Source of the DNA: Actinomycetota bacterium
GTDB lineage: Bacteria > Actinomycetota > Coriobacteriia > Anaerosomatales > Anaerosomataceae
Reading direction: 5' to 3'
NCBI GenBank assembly: GCA_004348925.1
Contig: RCMX01000006.1
Span: forward strand, 151,223-215,222
DNA: 64,000 nucleotides
Each line of letters starts with the position of its first letter. Position 1 is the stretch's first letter. Under the pieces are notes generated by a model. It saw only the letters and a list, made by a program, of their open reading frames with translations, ran no database searches and had not been told where the DNA came from. Of this stretch, positions 46,226-57,730 are shown in pieces. Both the position numbers and the translations under genes were made by a program.

Positions 46226-47637
46226 CTACGCCTCCTTCTCTGCGGGCAGGTACTTCGCCACGTACTCGTCTTTGATCCGCTTCAGCTCGGTGCGCGGCAG
46301 CAGTGCGACGAGCTCCCAGCCAAGCGCGAGCGTCTCGGCAACCGAGCGCTCTTCGTGCTTGCCCTGCCGGATGAAGCGGTCCTCGAACGCGTCGGCGAAG
46401 GCGACGAACGCCTTGTCCGTGTCCGAGAGGGCCGCCTCGCCGAGAATGACCGCAAGCTCCTTCGCCTGGAGTCCCCGGGCGTACGCGCCGAAGAGCTGGT
46501 TGGAGAGGTCCGCGTGGTCCTCGCGCGTCTTGCCGGGGCCGATGCCCTTCTGCTTGAGGCGAGAGAGCGACGGGAGCACGGCGACCGGCGGGTAGATGCC
46601 ACGGCGGTGCAGGTTACGGTCGAGAATGATCTGACCCTCGGTGATATACCCGGTGAGGTCGGGGATCGGGTGCGTCTTGTCGTCATCAGGCATCGAGAGG
46701 ATCGGCACCTGCGTGATGGAGCCCGCGCGGCCCTTCACGCGACCCGCACGTTCGTAGATGGTGGCGAGGTCGGTGTAGAGGTAGCCCGGGTAGCCGCGGC
46801 GTCCGGGCACTTCCTTGCGTGCGGCCGAGACCTCGCGCAGCGCCTCGCAGTAGTACGTCATGTCCGTGAGGATGACGAGCACGTGCATGTCGCACTCGTA
46901 CGCGAGGTACTCGGCGGCAGTGAGCGCCATGCGCGGGGTCGCGATGCGCTCGACCGCCGGGTCGTCGGCAAGGTTGAGGAAGAGCACCGCGCGCTCGATG
47001 GCCGACGTGGTGCGGAACTCCTGCGTGAAGAAGTCGGCGTCTTCAAACGTGATGCCCATCGCCGCGAACACGACGGCGAACTCGCCCTCAAGCTTCTCGC
47101 CGACCGCGTCCGCCTGCGCGCTCCGTGCGAGAACGGCCGCCTGGCGCGCGATCTGCGCGGCAAGCTCGTTGTGCGGCAGACCGCTGCCCGAGAAGATCGG
47201 CAGCTTCTGACCGCGCACGAGCGGGTTGAGGCCGTCGATCGCCGAGACGCCCGTCTGGATGAAGTCATCGGGGAAGTCGCGTGCCGTCGGGTTGATCGGC
47301 GAGCCGTAGATCGAGAGGCGCTTCTCCGGGATGATCTCGGGTCCGCCGTCATTCGGGCGGCCGAGGCCGTCGAAGACGCGCCCGAGCATGTCGCGCGACA
47401 CGCCAAGCTCAAGCGACCGACCCAGGAACTTCGCCTTCGTGCCGGACGGGTTCGAGCCGCGCGTGCCCTCGAACGCCTGAACGAGCGCTACGTCGCCGTT
47501 GACCTCGAGCACGTTGCCGAGGCTCTTGGTGCCGTCGGGGTACTCGAGCTCAACGAGCTCGCCATACGTCACGTCCACGACGCTCTCGATGAGCAGCAGC
47601 GGCCCGACGATATCGCGGGTGGTCATGTACTCGCGCA

Positions 47638-47638
<1 letters not shown>
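46226..47638 (-). CDS. atpB: V/A-type ATP synthase subunit B
   Basis: The regulatory, non-catalytic nucleotide-binding subunit, 470 residues. The ATG overlaps the stop of subunit A (TAATG). The degenerate P-loop region reads [19 protein letters not shown], as expected for B subunits. [19 protein letters not shown] and [21 protein letters not shown] are conserved blocks. It alternates with subunit A in the A3B3 head. Confidence 0.96.
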
Positions 47639-49437
<1,799 letters not shown>

Positions 49438-49764
49438 CTATTCGTCCTCTTCCCGGATCAACATGCTGGTACCGAGTGCGCGCTCGATGGCGCGATTGAT
49501 CTTCGCTCCGCCAACGCCGCCCGAGCTCCCCGCTCCGGGGATGATCGTGAGCGCTGGTACCGGCCGGTCAAGCACCTCGCCAACGAGGTCTTCGACCGCC
49601 GAGTACACCTGCTCGGTCACGAACACGACGCCGTACTCACCGCCGGCGAGCTCGCTCCAGAGCTCGCGAGCATCCTCGGCGCGCTCCACCGGGAACACCG
49701 CAAAGCCGAGCGGACGGAACCCCGCCACGCTCGTGCTGTCCCCTACTATCGCGATTCGGGCCAT
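49438..49764 (-). CDS. atpF: V/A-type ATP synthase subunit F
   Basis: The stalk subunit, 108 residues. Two in-frame ATGs compete; I prefer the second (MARIAIVGD, 49764) because AGGGG is 6 bases ahead of it and overlaps the first. IAIVGDSTSVAGFRPLG and IIPGAGSSGGVG are typical of F subunits. Confidence 0.92.
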   Translation of the reverse strand: MARIAIVGDSTSVAGFRPLGFAVFPVERAEDARELWSELAGGEYGVVFVTEQVYSAVEDLVGEVLDRPVPALTIIPGAGSSGGVGGAKINRAIERALGTSMLIREEDE

Positions 49765-49773
49765 CTGCATCCC

Positions 49774-50772
49774 CTACACGTACAGCTCGCGCAGCCGGCT
49801 GCGCAGCGCGTCGCGGTCAAGTCCGGCGAGGCGCCCGATGAGCAGCGTCCGCACGGCGGTCACCTCGGCCTCTCGCGCCATCACGTAGGCGATGACCGGC
49901 TCGGGCCCGAATTGCACGGCGCGGGCCCGGCGCAGGAACTGCGAGATCATGTTGTCGAGCACGACGTCGAGCGCCGAGGGATCGGCGAGCGCATCCGCGT
50001 CAACGCCTCGAAGCGTCGGCATCGACGCCAGTGCATCCACGAACTCAGCGAACGGCAGCGCGTAGATCTTCTCCACGTCGCGGATGCGAAGCGTACCTCC
50101 TTTGAGCAGCCCCTCGGCCAGATCGGACGCCGGACGGCTCCTGCGGCGGGCACGGATCGCCGCACGGGCGTTGGCCACATCGACCATGAGGCGCGCAAGA
50201 TCCCTCAGGGCGCGGCTCTTCGACGAGCGGGCTGTCTCCACAAGATCGGCGAAGGCCGCTTGCTCCACGGTCGCGTCGATCGCCTCGACGCCGGCGATAC
50301 GGCCATCTTCGTCAACGAGCGCTGCAGCGACCTTCGCCAGGTACGCGGGAAGCCGCTCCGCGGGGCCCTCGAACGCAGCGACCGGCACGATGCCCAGTCC
50401 CACGATCATGCCCTCAAGCGGAGCACCCAGCGCGCGTGCCTTGAGAACCGCTCGCAGGTTCGCGTAGTCGTAGCGCACCCGGAAGAATCGAACGACCGGC
50501 TCGGGCAGGTTCGCCTCGGCGAGGAAGCGGTAGAAGTCGTCGAGCGCTGTCTCCAGACCGGCTTCGACTTCGTCGGCGTTCTCGGCGTTCTCGAGATACC
50601 GCCCGTAGACGGTGTCCGAGAGGATCCGCTTCTGCTCGGCGAAGGACGGCGCGTCCACGAGGCGCTCGTAGGTGCCGCCGCCGAAGATGCGCGTCTCGAG
50701 CACGCGGACCTTCCCGACCGCGAACCCGTAGTAGACGGCGTCGTAGACCGTTTTGAAGAGCGGGACCCTCAC
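49774..50772 (-). CDS. atpC: V/A-type ATP synthase subunit C
   Basis: The 332-residue socket subunit that links the central stalk to the K ring (AC39/NtpC family). The GTG start overlaps the subunit E stop (GTGA). RVLETRIFGGGTYERLVDAP near the N-terminus and PEPVIAYVMAREAEVTAVRT near the end fit the family; the body is all helical. Confidence 0.92.
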   Translation of the reverse strand: MRVPLFKTVYDAVYYGFAVGKVRVLETRIFGGGTYERLVDAPSFAEQKRILSDTVYGRYLENAENADEVEAGLETALDDFYRFLAEANLPEPVVRFFRVRYDYANLRAVLKARALGAPLEGMIVGLGIVPVAAFEGPAERLPAYLAKVAAALVDEDGRIAGVEAIDATVEQAAFADLVETARSSKSRALRDLARLMVDVANARAAIRARRRSRPASDLAEGLLKGGTLRIRDVEKIYALPFAEFVDALASMPTLRGVDADALADPSALDVVLDNMISQFLRRARAVQFGPEPVIAYVMAREAEVTAVRTLLIGRLAGLDRDALRSRLRELYV

Positions 50773-51377
50773 GAGCCGTCCTTCCCTTCAGCGAAAAGCG
50801 CCGAGGCAAGCTTCATGACGAGCGATTCGCGCTGCGCCGAGATAAGCCCGGCGATCGAGAGGTCGTTGTGCGAGCGGTCGCCGATGAGCACCACGCCATG
50901 CGCGACGTCGGCCGCCTCGGATTCGAAGCGCAGGGCCAGCTCGACGCCTCTCGCTCGCGCAATCGACTTCACGGCGGCTTCGAGATCCGCGAGCCGCGTC
51001 CGGTCCGCGGCCGCGACCCGGACCGCCTCATCCCCCGCTGCGGCGTCTACCACGGCGGAGGCGATGAACGACGTAAAGACGTCGTCCGGCAGGCCGATGA
51101 TCCGCTCCTCGAGCATGCCCAGTGCGCGGTCGACGAGTTCGCCACGAGCCATGACCTCCGCGTCACGCGCACGCAATCGCGCGCCGGCGAGGAGTGTCTC
51201 GGCATCCCGCTCGGCGTTGCGTGCGCTGTCGCGTTCAAGACGCGCCGCCGACTCGGTCGCCTGGGCGCTCGCGGTCGCCACCATGCGCTCGGCCTCGGCA
51301 TGCGCGCTCGCGATGATCGCGTCTGCCTCCTGCCGGGCGTCACTGGCGATGCGTTCGATGATGTCTGACAGAGCCAC
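50769..51377 (-). CDS. atpE: V/A-type ATP synthase subunit E
   Basis: A peripheral-stalk subunit of 202 residues. The GTG start has GGGAG ahead. A long N-terminal helix (ERIASDARQEADAIIASAHA) is followed by the globular C-terminal domain with GVVLIGDRSHNDLSI. It pairs with the small G/H subunit encoded at the head of the operon. Confidence 0.9.
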   Translation of the reverse strand: MALSDIIERIASDARQEADAIIASAHAEAERMVATASAQATESAARLERDSARNAERDAETLLAGARLRARDAEVMARGELVDRALGMLEERIIGLPDDVFTSFIASAVVDAAAGDEAVRVAAADRTRLADLEAAVKSIARARGVELALRFESEAADVAHGVVLIGDRSHNDLSIAGLISAQRESLVMKLASALFAEGKDGS

Positions 51378-51389
51378 GGGGACTCCCGG

Positions 51390-51893
51390 CTACATCTTCG
51401 TCAGTGCGGTTTGCAGCACCGTGAGCATGAGGATCGTCACGATGAGCGCGAGCACGGCGTACGTCTCGACGAGCGCCGGGAAGATGAGCGCCTTGCCGGA
51501 GTCTTCGCTGCGACGGGCGACGATACCTGCGGCAGCCGCGGCCGTGAGCCCCTGATAGATCGCGCTCACGAGGCACAGGAACGACACCGGCATGCACGCC
51601 AGGAAGATCTTGAACCCGATGGCAGCCGGGATGTCGATCTCGCCGCTCAGTAGATTGAAGAAGATGAGGACGAGGACGGCGGCGATGAACCCGTAGATGC
51701 CCTGCGTGCCAGGCATGGCCGCGAGCGGCAGCAGCTTGCCGAACTTCTCGCCATCCTCGGAGACGATGCCCGCGATCGCAGAGCTCGCCGCCGTGATGCC
51801 GATGGCCGAGCCGATGCCGCCGAGGATCGCGGCGATGCCGCCCCCCAGAAGCGCCCAGTCGGCTCCTGCCATACCCCAGAAGAGGTCTTTCAC
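51390..51893 (-). CDS. ntpK: V-type ATPase proteolipid subunit K, NtpK-like
   Basis: The rotor-ring subunit, 167 residues with four membrane helices in two hairpins. The GTG at 51893 overlaps the subunit I stop (GTGA) and follows GGAAGGAGG; longer frames upstream are shadows. The first hairpin has MPGTQGIYGF and the second SAIYQG and the ion-binding glutamate in LVETYAVLAL. These give the Thr, Gln, Gln and Glu that bind Na+ in Enterococcus hirae NtpK. Only the second hairpin keeps the carboxylate, as in that protein. Confidence 0.92.
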   Translation of the reverse strand: MKDLFWGMAGADWALLGGGIAAILGGIGSAIGITAASSAIAGIVSEDGEKFGKLLPLAAMPGTQGIYGFIAAVLVLIFFNLLSGEIDIPAAIGFKIFLACMPVSFLCLVSAIYQGLTAAAAAGIVARRSEDSGKALIFPALVETYAVLALIVTILMLTVLQTALTKM

Positions 51894-54070
51894 GATTCCG
51901 TGCCTCCTTCCTGCTGCACACCCTGTGCGTGCAGCACCAAAGCCTTGGTCCGGTAGCCGAACGGTGAGTAGTTCCGGCCGCCGCCTTCGTAGAACTTGCT
52001 GAAGAACTCCACGAACTGCAGACGCGCCGGATGAACGAATGCGCCAAGCAGGTTGATCACGACATTGAAGACGTGACCGACGACGAATATGAGACTCGCG
52101 AACACGATGACGAGCACGCCACCCACGAGCGAAAAGCCACCTTTGGCGAAAAGTCCCGCAGATCCGCTCCACACGAGACCGGCGAGCAGGTTGAAGACGC
52201 TGCCCACCAGCATGCCCGACAACCCGAGCGCCGCGAGTCGGCTGTACGACAAGATGTCGCTCAGGAAGCCGGTCATGCCGTACACAGCGTACGCCCCGCC
52301 GAGGAGCGCCACGACCGCACGCCGCACGCCCTTGGAGGCGAACAGCCCGATCGCCGACCCGCCAAGCAACACCCAGCCCACGATCGCAGGGCCGTGAAAC
52401 GCGACTGAGAGCAGCCAGCCGCACAGGAGCGCTATCCACGCACCACCCGCCGCGCGTTCCCATCCCGGCAGCTCCTCGCCCGAGAGCGCCGCCTCGAGCG
52501 CGTGGCCCTTCATGAGCATCACGACGCCGAGCCCCAGCACGATCGCCGGAAGAGACGCCGTCGGTACGGTGGCGGCGACGGCGATTGCCACCGCGAGCAT
52601 GATGGTGGAGATCTGGTCGTTCACCGCCGAGGAAGCATCGCCGCGCTTGGCGGCGTCGTACGCCGCGACCAGCACGCCGAAGAACACCTGCACGACGCCG
52701 AGCGCGACCATGATGAGGAGGAAGGTCGTGAGATCCTCCATCGGATTGATGAGGGCGAGCGCCCGCAAGGACGCAGGAAGCTGCGCCTGGTCGATCGCGA
52801 AGTATGAGCCCGTGAGCACTCCGATCACGATCGAGCTCACCCCGCCCATGATGAGCAGGTCCATGAACCGCTTCACGCCCGGGGCGACATCGAGGCGGTT
52901 CTTGATGAGGTACGCGCCGGTGATAAGCATCAACCCGTAGCCGACGTCCCCGATGCAGATGCCGAAGAACAGCAAGAAGAACGGGGCGATGAGCGGCGTC
53001 GGGTCCATCTCGACGTACTGCGGACGGCCGTAGAGGTCCGTGAGCGTCTCTAGAGGCCTGAGCCAGCCGGGGTTCTCAAGCTCAACCGGTGGCTTATCGT
53101 CAGGACCGGCATCCCGAAACGTGAAGTCGACAAGCCCGTCGAACGAGCTGAACGCGCCCTCCAGAGCAGGGCGTTTCTTCTCGGGCACCCATCCCTCGAT
53201 CAGGACCGTGCGTTCCGTCGCGCCAAACCGGTCGCGCACCGTCACTACATCCCGTGCCGATCCGAGTGACTCGGCCAGCGACACCGAGCGGAGGTACTGC
53301 TCGGCAGAAAGCGTATTCGCTCGCTCCAGCAGACGCTCCCGCTCCTCGTCGATGTGCTCGATCTCTGCGCGCGCAAGCGCGATCTCTTCGGCGGGATAGT
53401 CGGACAGATCCGGGAACGCGACCTCGGAGAAGCTGGTGAGGTTGAGTGTGGCCCGGACTTCATCCAGCTGGTCGCGGTGAGCCATCACGACCCACGCGGA
53501 ACGAGAGCCAACGGCACCGAGCTCCTCGACGGTGACCTCGGTGACGGCGTCGCGCAGACGCTGCCGGATCACGGGGCCTTCGTTCGCAGGGACCGTGCCC
53601 GTGAAGAGCACGACGTTCCTGGTGCCCTTCCATCCGCTGATCTGCAGATGCAAGTCGCGCCACGGCTCGAGGTCGTCGATGAGCTTTGAAAGCCGCACCC
53701 GCTGACGCGCCATCGAAGCGAGACGGTCGCTCAGATCGACACACTCGTCGTAGAGGCTGCGGAATCCGGCGTCCGGCTGGAGCGCCACGAACTCCGATTC
53801 GCTCAGGTGGATCTTCTCGCTGATGAACGCCGAGAACGGTGCCTCGGATGTGTGGTACTTGCCGAGGAATGCCACGACGAATTGAGCGTCGGCGATGTAC
53901 TCGTCGAGCTGCTCAACGCGACGGCGTTCCGGTTCCGAGACCGGCGCGGGAAGATCGTGTTCGTCGGCAACGATTTCCAGGACGCCGGCGGCACGCAGGG
54001 CTTCCACCGCGCTCTCCACCGCGGAGCCGTGCACGAACGCCGTGACTCTGAGCATCCGGGCGACAGCCAC
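51890..54070 (-). CDS. ntpI: V/A-type ATP synthase subunit I
   Basis: The 726-residue stator subunit. The N-terminal half (1 to about 345) is cytoplasmic and helical; the C-terminal half has about seven or eight membrane helices, with FFGICIGDVGYGLML opening the membrane domain and SYSRLAALGLSGMLVGSVFN carrying the essential Arg. The GTG start lies 3 bases after the stop of the G/H gene. Confidence 0.95.
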   Translation of the reverse strand: MAVARMLRVTAFVHGSAVESAVEALRAAGVLEIVADEHDLPAPVSEPERRRVEQLDEYIADAQFVVAFLGKYHTSEAPFSAFISEKIHLSESEFVALQPDAGFRSLYDECVDLSDRLASMARQRVRLSKLIDDLEPWRDLHLQISGWKGTRNVVLFTGTVPANEGPVIRQRLRDAVTEVTVEELGAVGSRSAWVVMAHRDQLDEVRATLNLTSFSEVAFPDLSDYPAEEIALARAEIEHIDEERERLLERANTLSAEQYLRSVSLAESLGSARDVVTVRDRFGATERTVLIEGWVPEKKRPALEGAFSSFDGLVDFTFRDAGPDDKPPVELENPGWLRPLETLTDLYGRPQYVEMDPTPLIAPFFLLFFGICIGDVGYGLMLITGAYLIKNRLDVAPGVKRFMDLLIMGGVSSIVIGVLTGSYFAIDQAQLPASLRALALINPMEDLTTFLLIMVALGVVQVFFGVLVAAYDAAKRGDASSAVNDQISTIMLAVAIAVAATVPTASLPAIVLGLGVVMLMKGHALEAALSGEELPGWERAAGGAWIALLCGWLLSVAFHGPAIVGWVLLGGSAIGLFASKGVRRAVVALLGGAYAVYGMTGFLSDILSYSRLAALGLSGMLVGSVFNLLAGLVWSGSAGLFAKGGFSLVGGVLVIVFASLIFVVGHVFNVVINLLGAFVHPARLQFVEFFSKFYEGGGRNYSPFGYRTKALVLHAQGVQQEGGTES

Positions 54071-54072
54071 GA

Positions 54073-54378
54073 TCAGTCCACCAGCTCCGCCATCACGGAT
54101 GCGACGGCGCCTTCCAGGCGGGACTCGACGCGCTCCCGGTCGGCGTTGTGCCTGTCCCCGGCATCTGCGGCGATCCGAGCTGCCTCCTCCTGTGCGCCGA
54201 GAAGCGTCGCACCCGCCGCAGCCGCTGCGCGCGCCCGAGCTTCGGTCTCGATGGCCGAGCGACGTTCGGCGGCTTCGACCCGCGCCTCGGCAACGATGCG
54301 CTGCGCTTCCTCCCGTGCAGCAAGGACGGTCTCGCGCGCGTCATCTTCGGCGCGCAGTATGCTTTCGAGCTTCTCCAC
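54073..54378 (-). CDS. V/A-type ATP synthase G/H-like peripheral stalk subunit
   Basis: A 101-residue, almost wholly helical Ala/Glu/Arg-rich protein at the head of the operon. I take the GTG at 54378 (VEKLESILRAEDDARETVLA), with GAGGGTGGGGG upstream; the longer frame overlaps the divergent gene. Composition and place match the small stalk subunit that pairs with E. Confidence 0.82.
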   Translation of the reverse strand: MEKLESILRAEDDARETVLAAREEAQRIVAEARVEAAERRSAIETEARARAAAAAGATLLGAQEEAARIAADAGDRHNADRERVESRLEGAVASVMAELVD

Positions 54379-54577
54379 GTACCCCCACCCTCTACGCGCA
54401 TGCCTCCGGTGCTCGTGCGATTCTATCACCAGAGACGCCCGTGAACACGCTCGACTACACCTTCTGCCATGCCCGGGCTTCAGGTCAGCTACACCATGAC
54501 GAGCGCTCGAGACGGCGCGAATGTTGCTCCTGTTGTACCCTTGTTCGCGTAAGCGAGCTGAGCACACCCGAGGAGTC

Positions 54578-55804
54578 ATGGATCCTTCACCCTCCGCCAC
54601 CAGCAGAGCTGCTGCCAGACAGGCACAGCGCGCCGCAGCCCGCAGACGGCGACGCACCGTCGTCACGACCGCTGCGGCCATCGCTGGCGCGGCCGTGATC
54701 GCGGCGGTCGGCTTCTTCGTCGCGCTGCCTGCGTTCTCGGCTCCGCCGCTCATGAGGTCCGCCGCACATACCCCCCTGTCACCCCTGGTCGAAGACCCCG
54801 CCACCTTCACGGCACCCGCGCTCCTGGCGGTTGCCGAGGCCGGCCGGCCGGCGACGCTGACCGTCTCGGCTGTGGGTGACATGATCTTCGACCGGCAGAT
54901 CAAGACGCTCGTGGTCTCTGCCGGTGGCGCAGCGCCGCTTGCGGCCGTCGCATCGCACCTCAAGGTGGCCGACGTGACCATCGGCAACCTGGAGAGTCCG
55001 CTCAGCACCGGCGGCGTGAAGAACGCAACCAAGGACGTGACGTTCCGAGGCGATCCTCGTGGTGCCGAGGGGCTCGTCGCATCAGGCTTCGACTTCCTCT
55101 CGATCGCGAACAACCACGTGCTCGACTACGGACCCGACGCGCTCTCCGACACAGTGGCCGCGCTCGATGCTCGAGGCATCGCCCACGCTGGCGCGGGAGC
55201 GAACCGCGCGGCGGCGTGGAAGCCGGCGGTCATCGAGCGCGACGGCGCCTCGGTCGCCTACCTCGCGTTCTCGCACATCCTTCCTGCAGGGTTCGTCGCC
55301 ACCGATTCCAGGCCCGGGCTTGCGGCCGGGCGCAACAATATGGATGCGGTCGCGACGGCGATCCGCTCGGCAAAGGCCGAGCACGACTACGTGATCGTCT
55401 CGTTCCACTGGGGCGTGGAGTACCAGGATGATGCGAACGGCGAGCAGGTCCGCGATGCGCACGCGGCAGTCGACGCTGGCGCCGACATGGTGCTTGCGCA
55501 CCACCCGCACGTCATCCAGGCTGTCGAGTACTACAAGAACCGCCTCATCGCATACTCGCTCGGCGACTTCGTCTTCGATCACTACTCCCGCAAGACCGGT
55601 GAGGCATTCATACTGGATGCGGCGCTCGGCCCCGATGGAGTGACCGACGTGAAGGTGACGCCGGTGTACCTCGACGGACACGGGAAGCCAGAGTTCGTCA
55701 CGGGCAGCGAGGCGACCGTGATACTCGACCGGCTCAAGGCCATCTCGGCCAAGCGAAGCACGCTCGTCTCCATCGACGGAAACACCGCGACGGTGACGCC
55801 GTGA
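54578..55804 (+). CDS. CapA-family metallophosphatase-like exported protein
   Basis: A 408-residue protein of the CapA/PgsA family (poly-gamma-glutamate synthesis). The ATG at 54578 has GAGGAGTC ahead and is preferred over a start 19 codons upstream. An Arg-rich N-terminus and one membrane helix (TTAAAIAGAAVIAAVGFFVA) anchor it. The metallophosphatase-like motifs are AVGDMIFDRQI, GNLESPL, IANNHVLDYG, SFHWGVEY, LAHHPHVIQ and SLGDFVFD. No capB or capC homologue is present, so polyglutamate export is doubtful. Its stop overlaps the next GTG start. Confidence 0.87.
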   Translation: MDPSPSATSRAAARQAQRAAARRRRRTVVTTAAAIAGAAVIAAVGFFVALPAFSAPPLMRSAAHTPLSPLVEDPATFTAPALLAVAEAGRPATLTVSAVGDMIFDRQIKTLVVSAGGAAPLAAVASHLKVADVTIGNLESPLSTGGVKNATKDVTFRGDPRGAEGLVASGFDFLSIANNHVLDYGPDALSDTVAALDARGIAHAGAGANRAAAWKPAVIERDGASVAYLAFSHILPAGFVATDSRPGLAAGRNNMDAVATAIRSAKAEHDYVIVSFHWGVEYQDDANGEQVRDAHAAVDAGADMVLAHHPHVIQAVEYYKNRLIAYSLGDFVFDHYSRKTGEAFILDAALGPDGVTDVKVTPVYLDGHGKPEFVTGSEATVILDRLKAISAKRSTLVSIDGNTATVTP

Positions 55805-56730
55805 CACCCGGCGAACGACGGGTGCGCAACCGGGCCCCGATGCGGCGAATCTCAACCCCTTCCCGGCTCGGTCCCGTGCGCGATACCGGACTCACGGTCG
55901 GTGGCAGTCGGCGTCGAAGCCCGCGTAAGCGCAACAATCGACCCGTGTACGCCATCATCGCGGCGCTTGCGATCGGCATCGTGCTGCTCGCCTCGGCGGC
56001 AGGAACACGCGCTGCGCGGATGAAGGAGCCGAACCCCGGGGACCTCGTCGCGCCGGCAGCCAACGAGACGAGCGCTCCCATCGACCCGCTGCGAGACCCC
56101 ACGCCGATATTCGCGACGTACCGGAGCCTCAATCTGAGGCTCCCGGTCGACCCCGGCGACGTGACCGCGCTCGCGTTTCACCAGGCCTCCGGCAGGCAAA
56201 CGCTCGCGATGGATTCGCTCGCGCCCGATGCCGACATGGCGCAGGCCGCCAAACTGAAGGCCGTCCCGGCGAGCCAGGCGCCCAGCGGATCCGCGGAGTC
56301 GACGGCTTCGATCCAGACCGTGTGGCAAGGGTCGGTGCTCCGGCTGTGGCGCAGCAACCGCACGGGCGCGCCCGATACCGCCGCCGACGTCGGAGCGGAT
56401 CCGGGAAGCATCGTGTACGCGCCGGTCACCGGAACGGTACTGCAGGTTCGCGCGTACAAGCTGTACAGCAAGTACCCGGACTACGAGATCCACATCAAGC
56501 CGGACGGCTGGCCAGAGGTCGACGTCGTGCTCATCCATGTGGATGATGTGTCGGTCGTCGCTGGAGATCGCGTCACGGGCGGCGCATCACGTATCGCCTG
56601 CGTCCGAAAGATGTCTGACAAGATCGACATCCAGCTCGGTGGCTACACCAGAAACGGCGGCGATCACGTGCACGTACAGCTCAATCGCGTCGCTGTTCCG
56701 GGCAAGCTCGAGCAGCTCACGGGCTCCTAG
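55801..56730 (+). CDS. Exported M23/LytM-like peptidase-fold protein
   Basis: A 309-residue protein with a basic N-terminus, a membrane helix (about 49-70) and a C-terminal domain that resembles M23 peptidases: GSIVYAPVTGTVLQV, then VDVVLIHVDDV, and GGDHVHVQLN at the end. HVHVQ fits the HxH zinc motif, but the usual first His/Asp pair (HxxxD) is not evident, so the enzyme may be inactive. It starts by GTGA overlap with the CapA-like gene. Its TAG and the TAG of the next, opposite gene share one CTAG. Confidence 0.65.
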   Translation: MTPGERRVRNRAPMRRISTPSRLGPVRDTGLTVGGSRRRSPRKRNNRPVYAIIAALAIGIVLLASAAGTRAARMKEPNPGDLVAPAANETSAPIDPLRDPTPIFATYRSLNLRLPVDPGDVTALAFHQASGRQTLAMDSLAPDADMAQAAKLKAVPASQAPSGSAESTASIQTVWQGSVLRLWRSNRTGAPDTAADVGADPGSIVYAPVTGTVLQVRAYKLYSKYPDYEIHIKPDGWPEVDVVLIHVDDVSVVAGDRVTGGASRIACVRKMSDKIDIQLGGYTRNGGDHVHVQLNRVAVPGKLEQLTGS

Positions 56731-56942
56731 ACCTCTTCGTGCGGCTCCGCACGTCGCTCGAAGCCGCGGAACCGCCGATCGAACTCGTAGCGCTCCAGGC
56801 GCACTTTTCGGTCACAGCCGAGGCATGTGAGCCCGATATCCATCCCGAGCTTGTTCACTTCCCACTCGTTCGCGCCACACGGATGCGGCTTCTTGAGCCG
56901 CACCACGTCGCCGATGCGCACGGGGACGATCGGTACCGTCAC
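56727..56942 (-). CDS. DUF951 family small protein
   Basis: A 71-residue protein. The GTG at 56942 has GGAGGATGCT upstream; the frame is open 57 codons further but the family is about 60-70 residues. GDVVRLKKPHPCGANEWEV and CLGCDRKVRLERYEFDRRF are the family's hallmark, with three cysteines that may bind zinc. DUF951 proteins are widespread in Gram-positive bacteria, often near ParB or redox genes, and have no known function. Confidence 0.85.
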   Translation of the reverse strand: MTVPIVPVRIGDVVRLKKPHPCGANEWEVNKLGMDIGLTCLGCDRKVRLERYEFDRRFRGFERRAEPHEEV

Positions 56943-57279
56943 AGCATCCTCCGAATCGATTGCGTCCACACGTGGTGGCGCCAACGTGCACAGTATATCC
57001 CCGGAAGACATTCTGACCGCCTGCTGGAGATGCCCCCCCCGCATCGCTCGGGATTCTGCGTAGCCAGCATTTCGGTGCTGCCCAAGCACGGATGAGCGGC
57101 CATTCATCTCCAAAGCGTGCCTTTCGTCACACTATTGCGCCGTACGGCACATGAGGGTTCATTCATCTTCCTCCGTGCCCGATACATTCCACTGAGGCCA
57201 GAGAGCGCCTCGACACAGACCAGGATGAATTGCCCTCGGCCCCACGCCAGGGGCCAAGGACTAAGAAGAGGAGACAGCA
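56943..57279. other. Intergenic region upstream of a small secreted protein
   Basis: This 337-base divergent gap holds no recognisable gene. It contains a run of eight C at about 57034-57041, two similar short segments (CCATTCATCT near 57104 and TTCATTCATCTT near 57159), and a GGCCCC/GGGGCC stem-loop at about 57238-57255 just ahead of the AAGAGGAG ribosome site of the next gene. I see no LytTR-type element here. Confidence 0.4.
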
Positions 57280-57678
57280 ATGAAGAGAACGATCCTGATT
57301 GCGATCACGGTCATGGCGCTCGTGTTCGGCCTCGTGGCATACGCAGTTGCCCTCGACGCATCGACCACGGTCAACGCGAACGTCAACACGATTCTTGAGC
57401 TTTCGGCTCCGGGTTCGGTCAGCCTCGGCTCCCTGAACCCCAACGTTAGCGCCAGCAACTCCGTTCTCGTCACTGGCAAGTCGAACAAGGCTGCTACGCT
57501 GAGCGCGGCCGTCACCACTGGAGGCTTCAGCGCCCTTGACTGCAACCTTGAGACCCCCCAGTCCGGCCTGCGCGGCGGAAACATCAGCGTGACCGACACT
57601 GTCACCGGTATGGTCGACTACAACGTCGACGGTGGCTCATCAATCTCCGGCTCGATCACCTACACGCTGGCTCAGTAA
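57280..57678 (+). CDS. Small secreted protein
   Basis: A 132-residue exported protein that I do not recognise. The signal peptide (MKRTILIAITVMALVFGLVA, cut near AVALDAS) is followed by a beta-rich, Ser/Thr/Asn-rich mature part (VNANVNTILELSAPGSVSLG...) with one Cys. AAGAGGAGACAGC precedes the ATG. Its style, like that of the 97-residue protein at 58031, suggests a structural surface component. A strong terminator follows. Confidence 0.8.
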   Translation: MKRTILIAITVMALVFGLVAYAVALDASTTVNANVNTILELSAPGSVSLGSLNPNVSASNSVLVTGKSNKAATLSAAVTTGGFSALDCNLETPQSGLRGGNISVTDTVTGMVDYNVDGGSSISGSITYTLAQ

Positions 57679-57695
57679 CACCGAACCAGCTGCAC

Positions 57696-57730
57696 CAAAG
57701 AAGCCCGGGCACAACGCCCGGGCTTCTTTG
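57696..57730. terminator. Rho-independent terminator
   Basis: A perfect 15-bp stem (57696-57710 with 57716-57730, loop ACAAC), GC-rich in the middle with AAAGAA/TTCTTT ends, 18 bases after the stop of the gene at 57280-57678. Symmetric, so it could act in both directions. Confidence 0.92.

Noticed and set aside
55801-56730. Active M23 zinc peptidase
   Set aside because: HVHVQ is present, but the other zinc ligands (HxxxD) are not evident, so only an M23-like fold is claimed.
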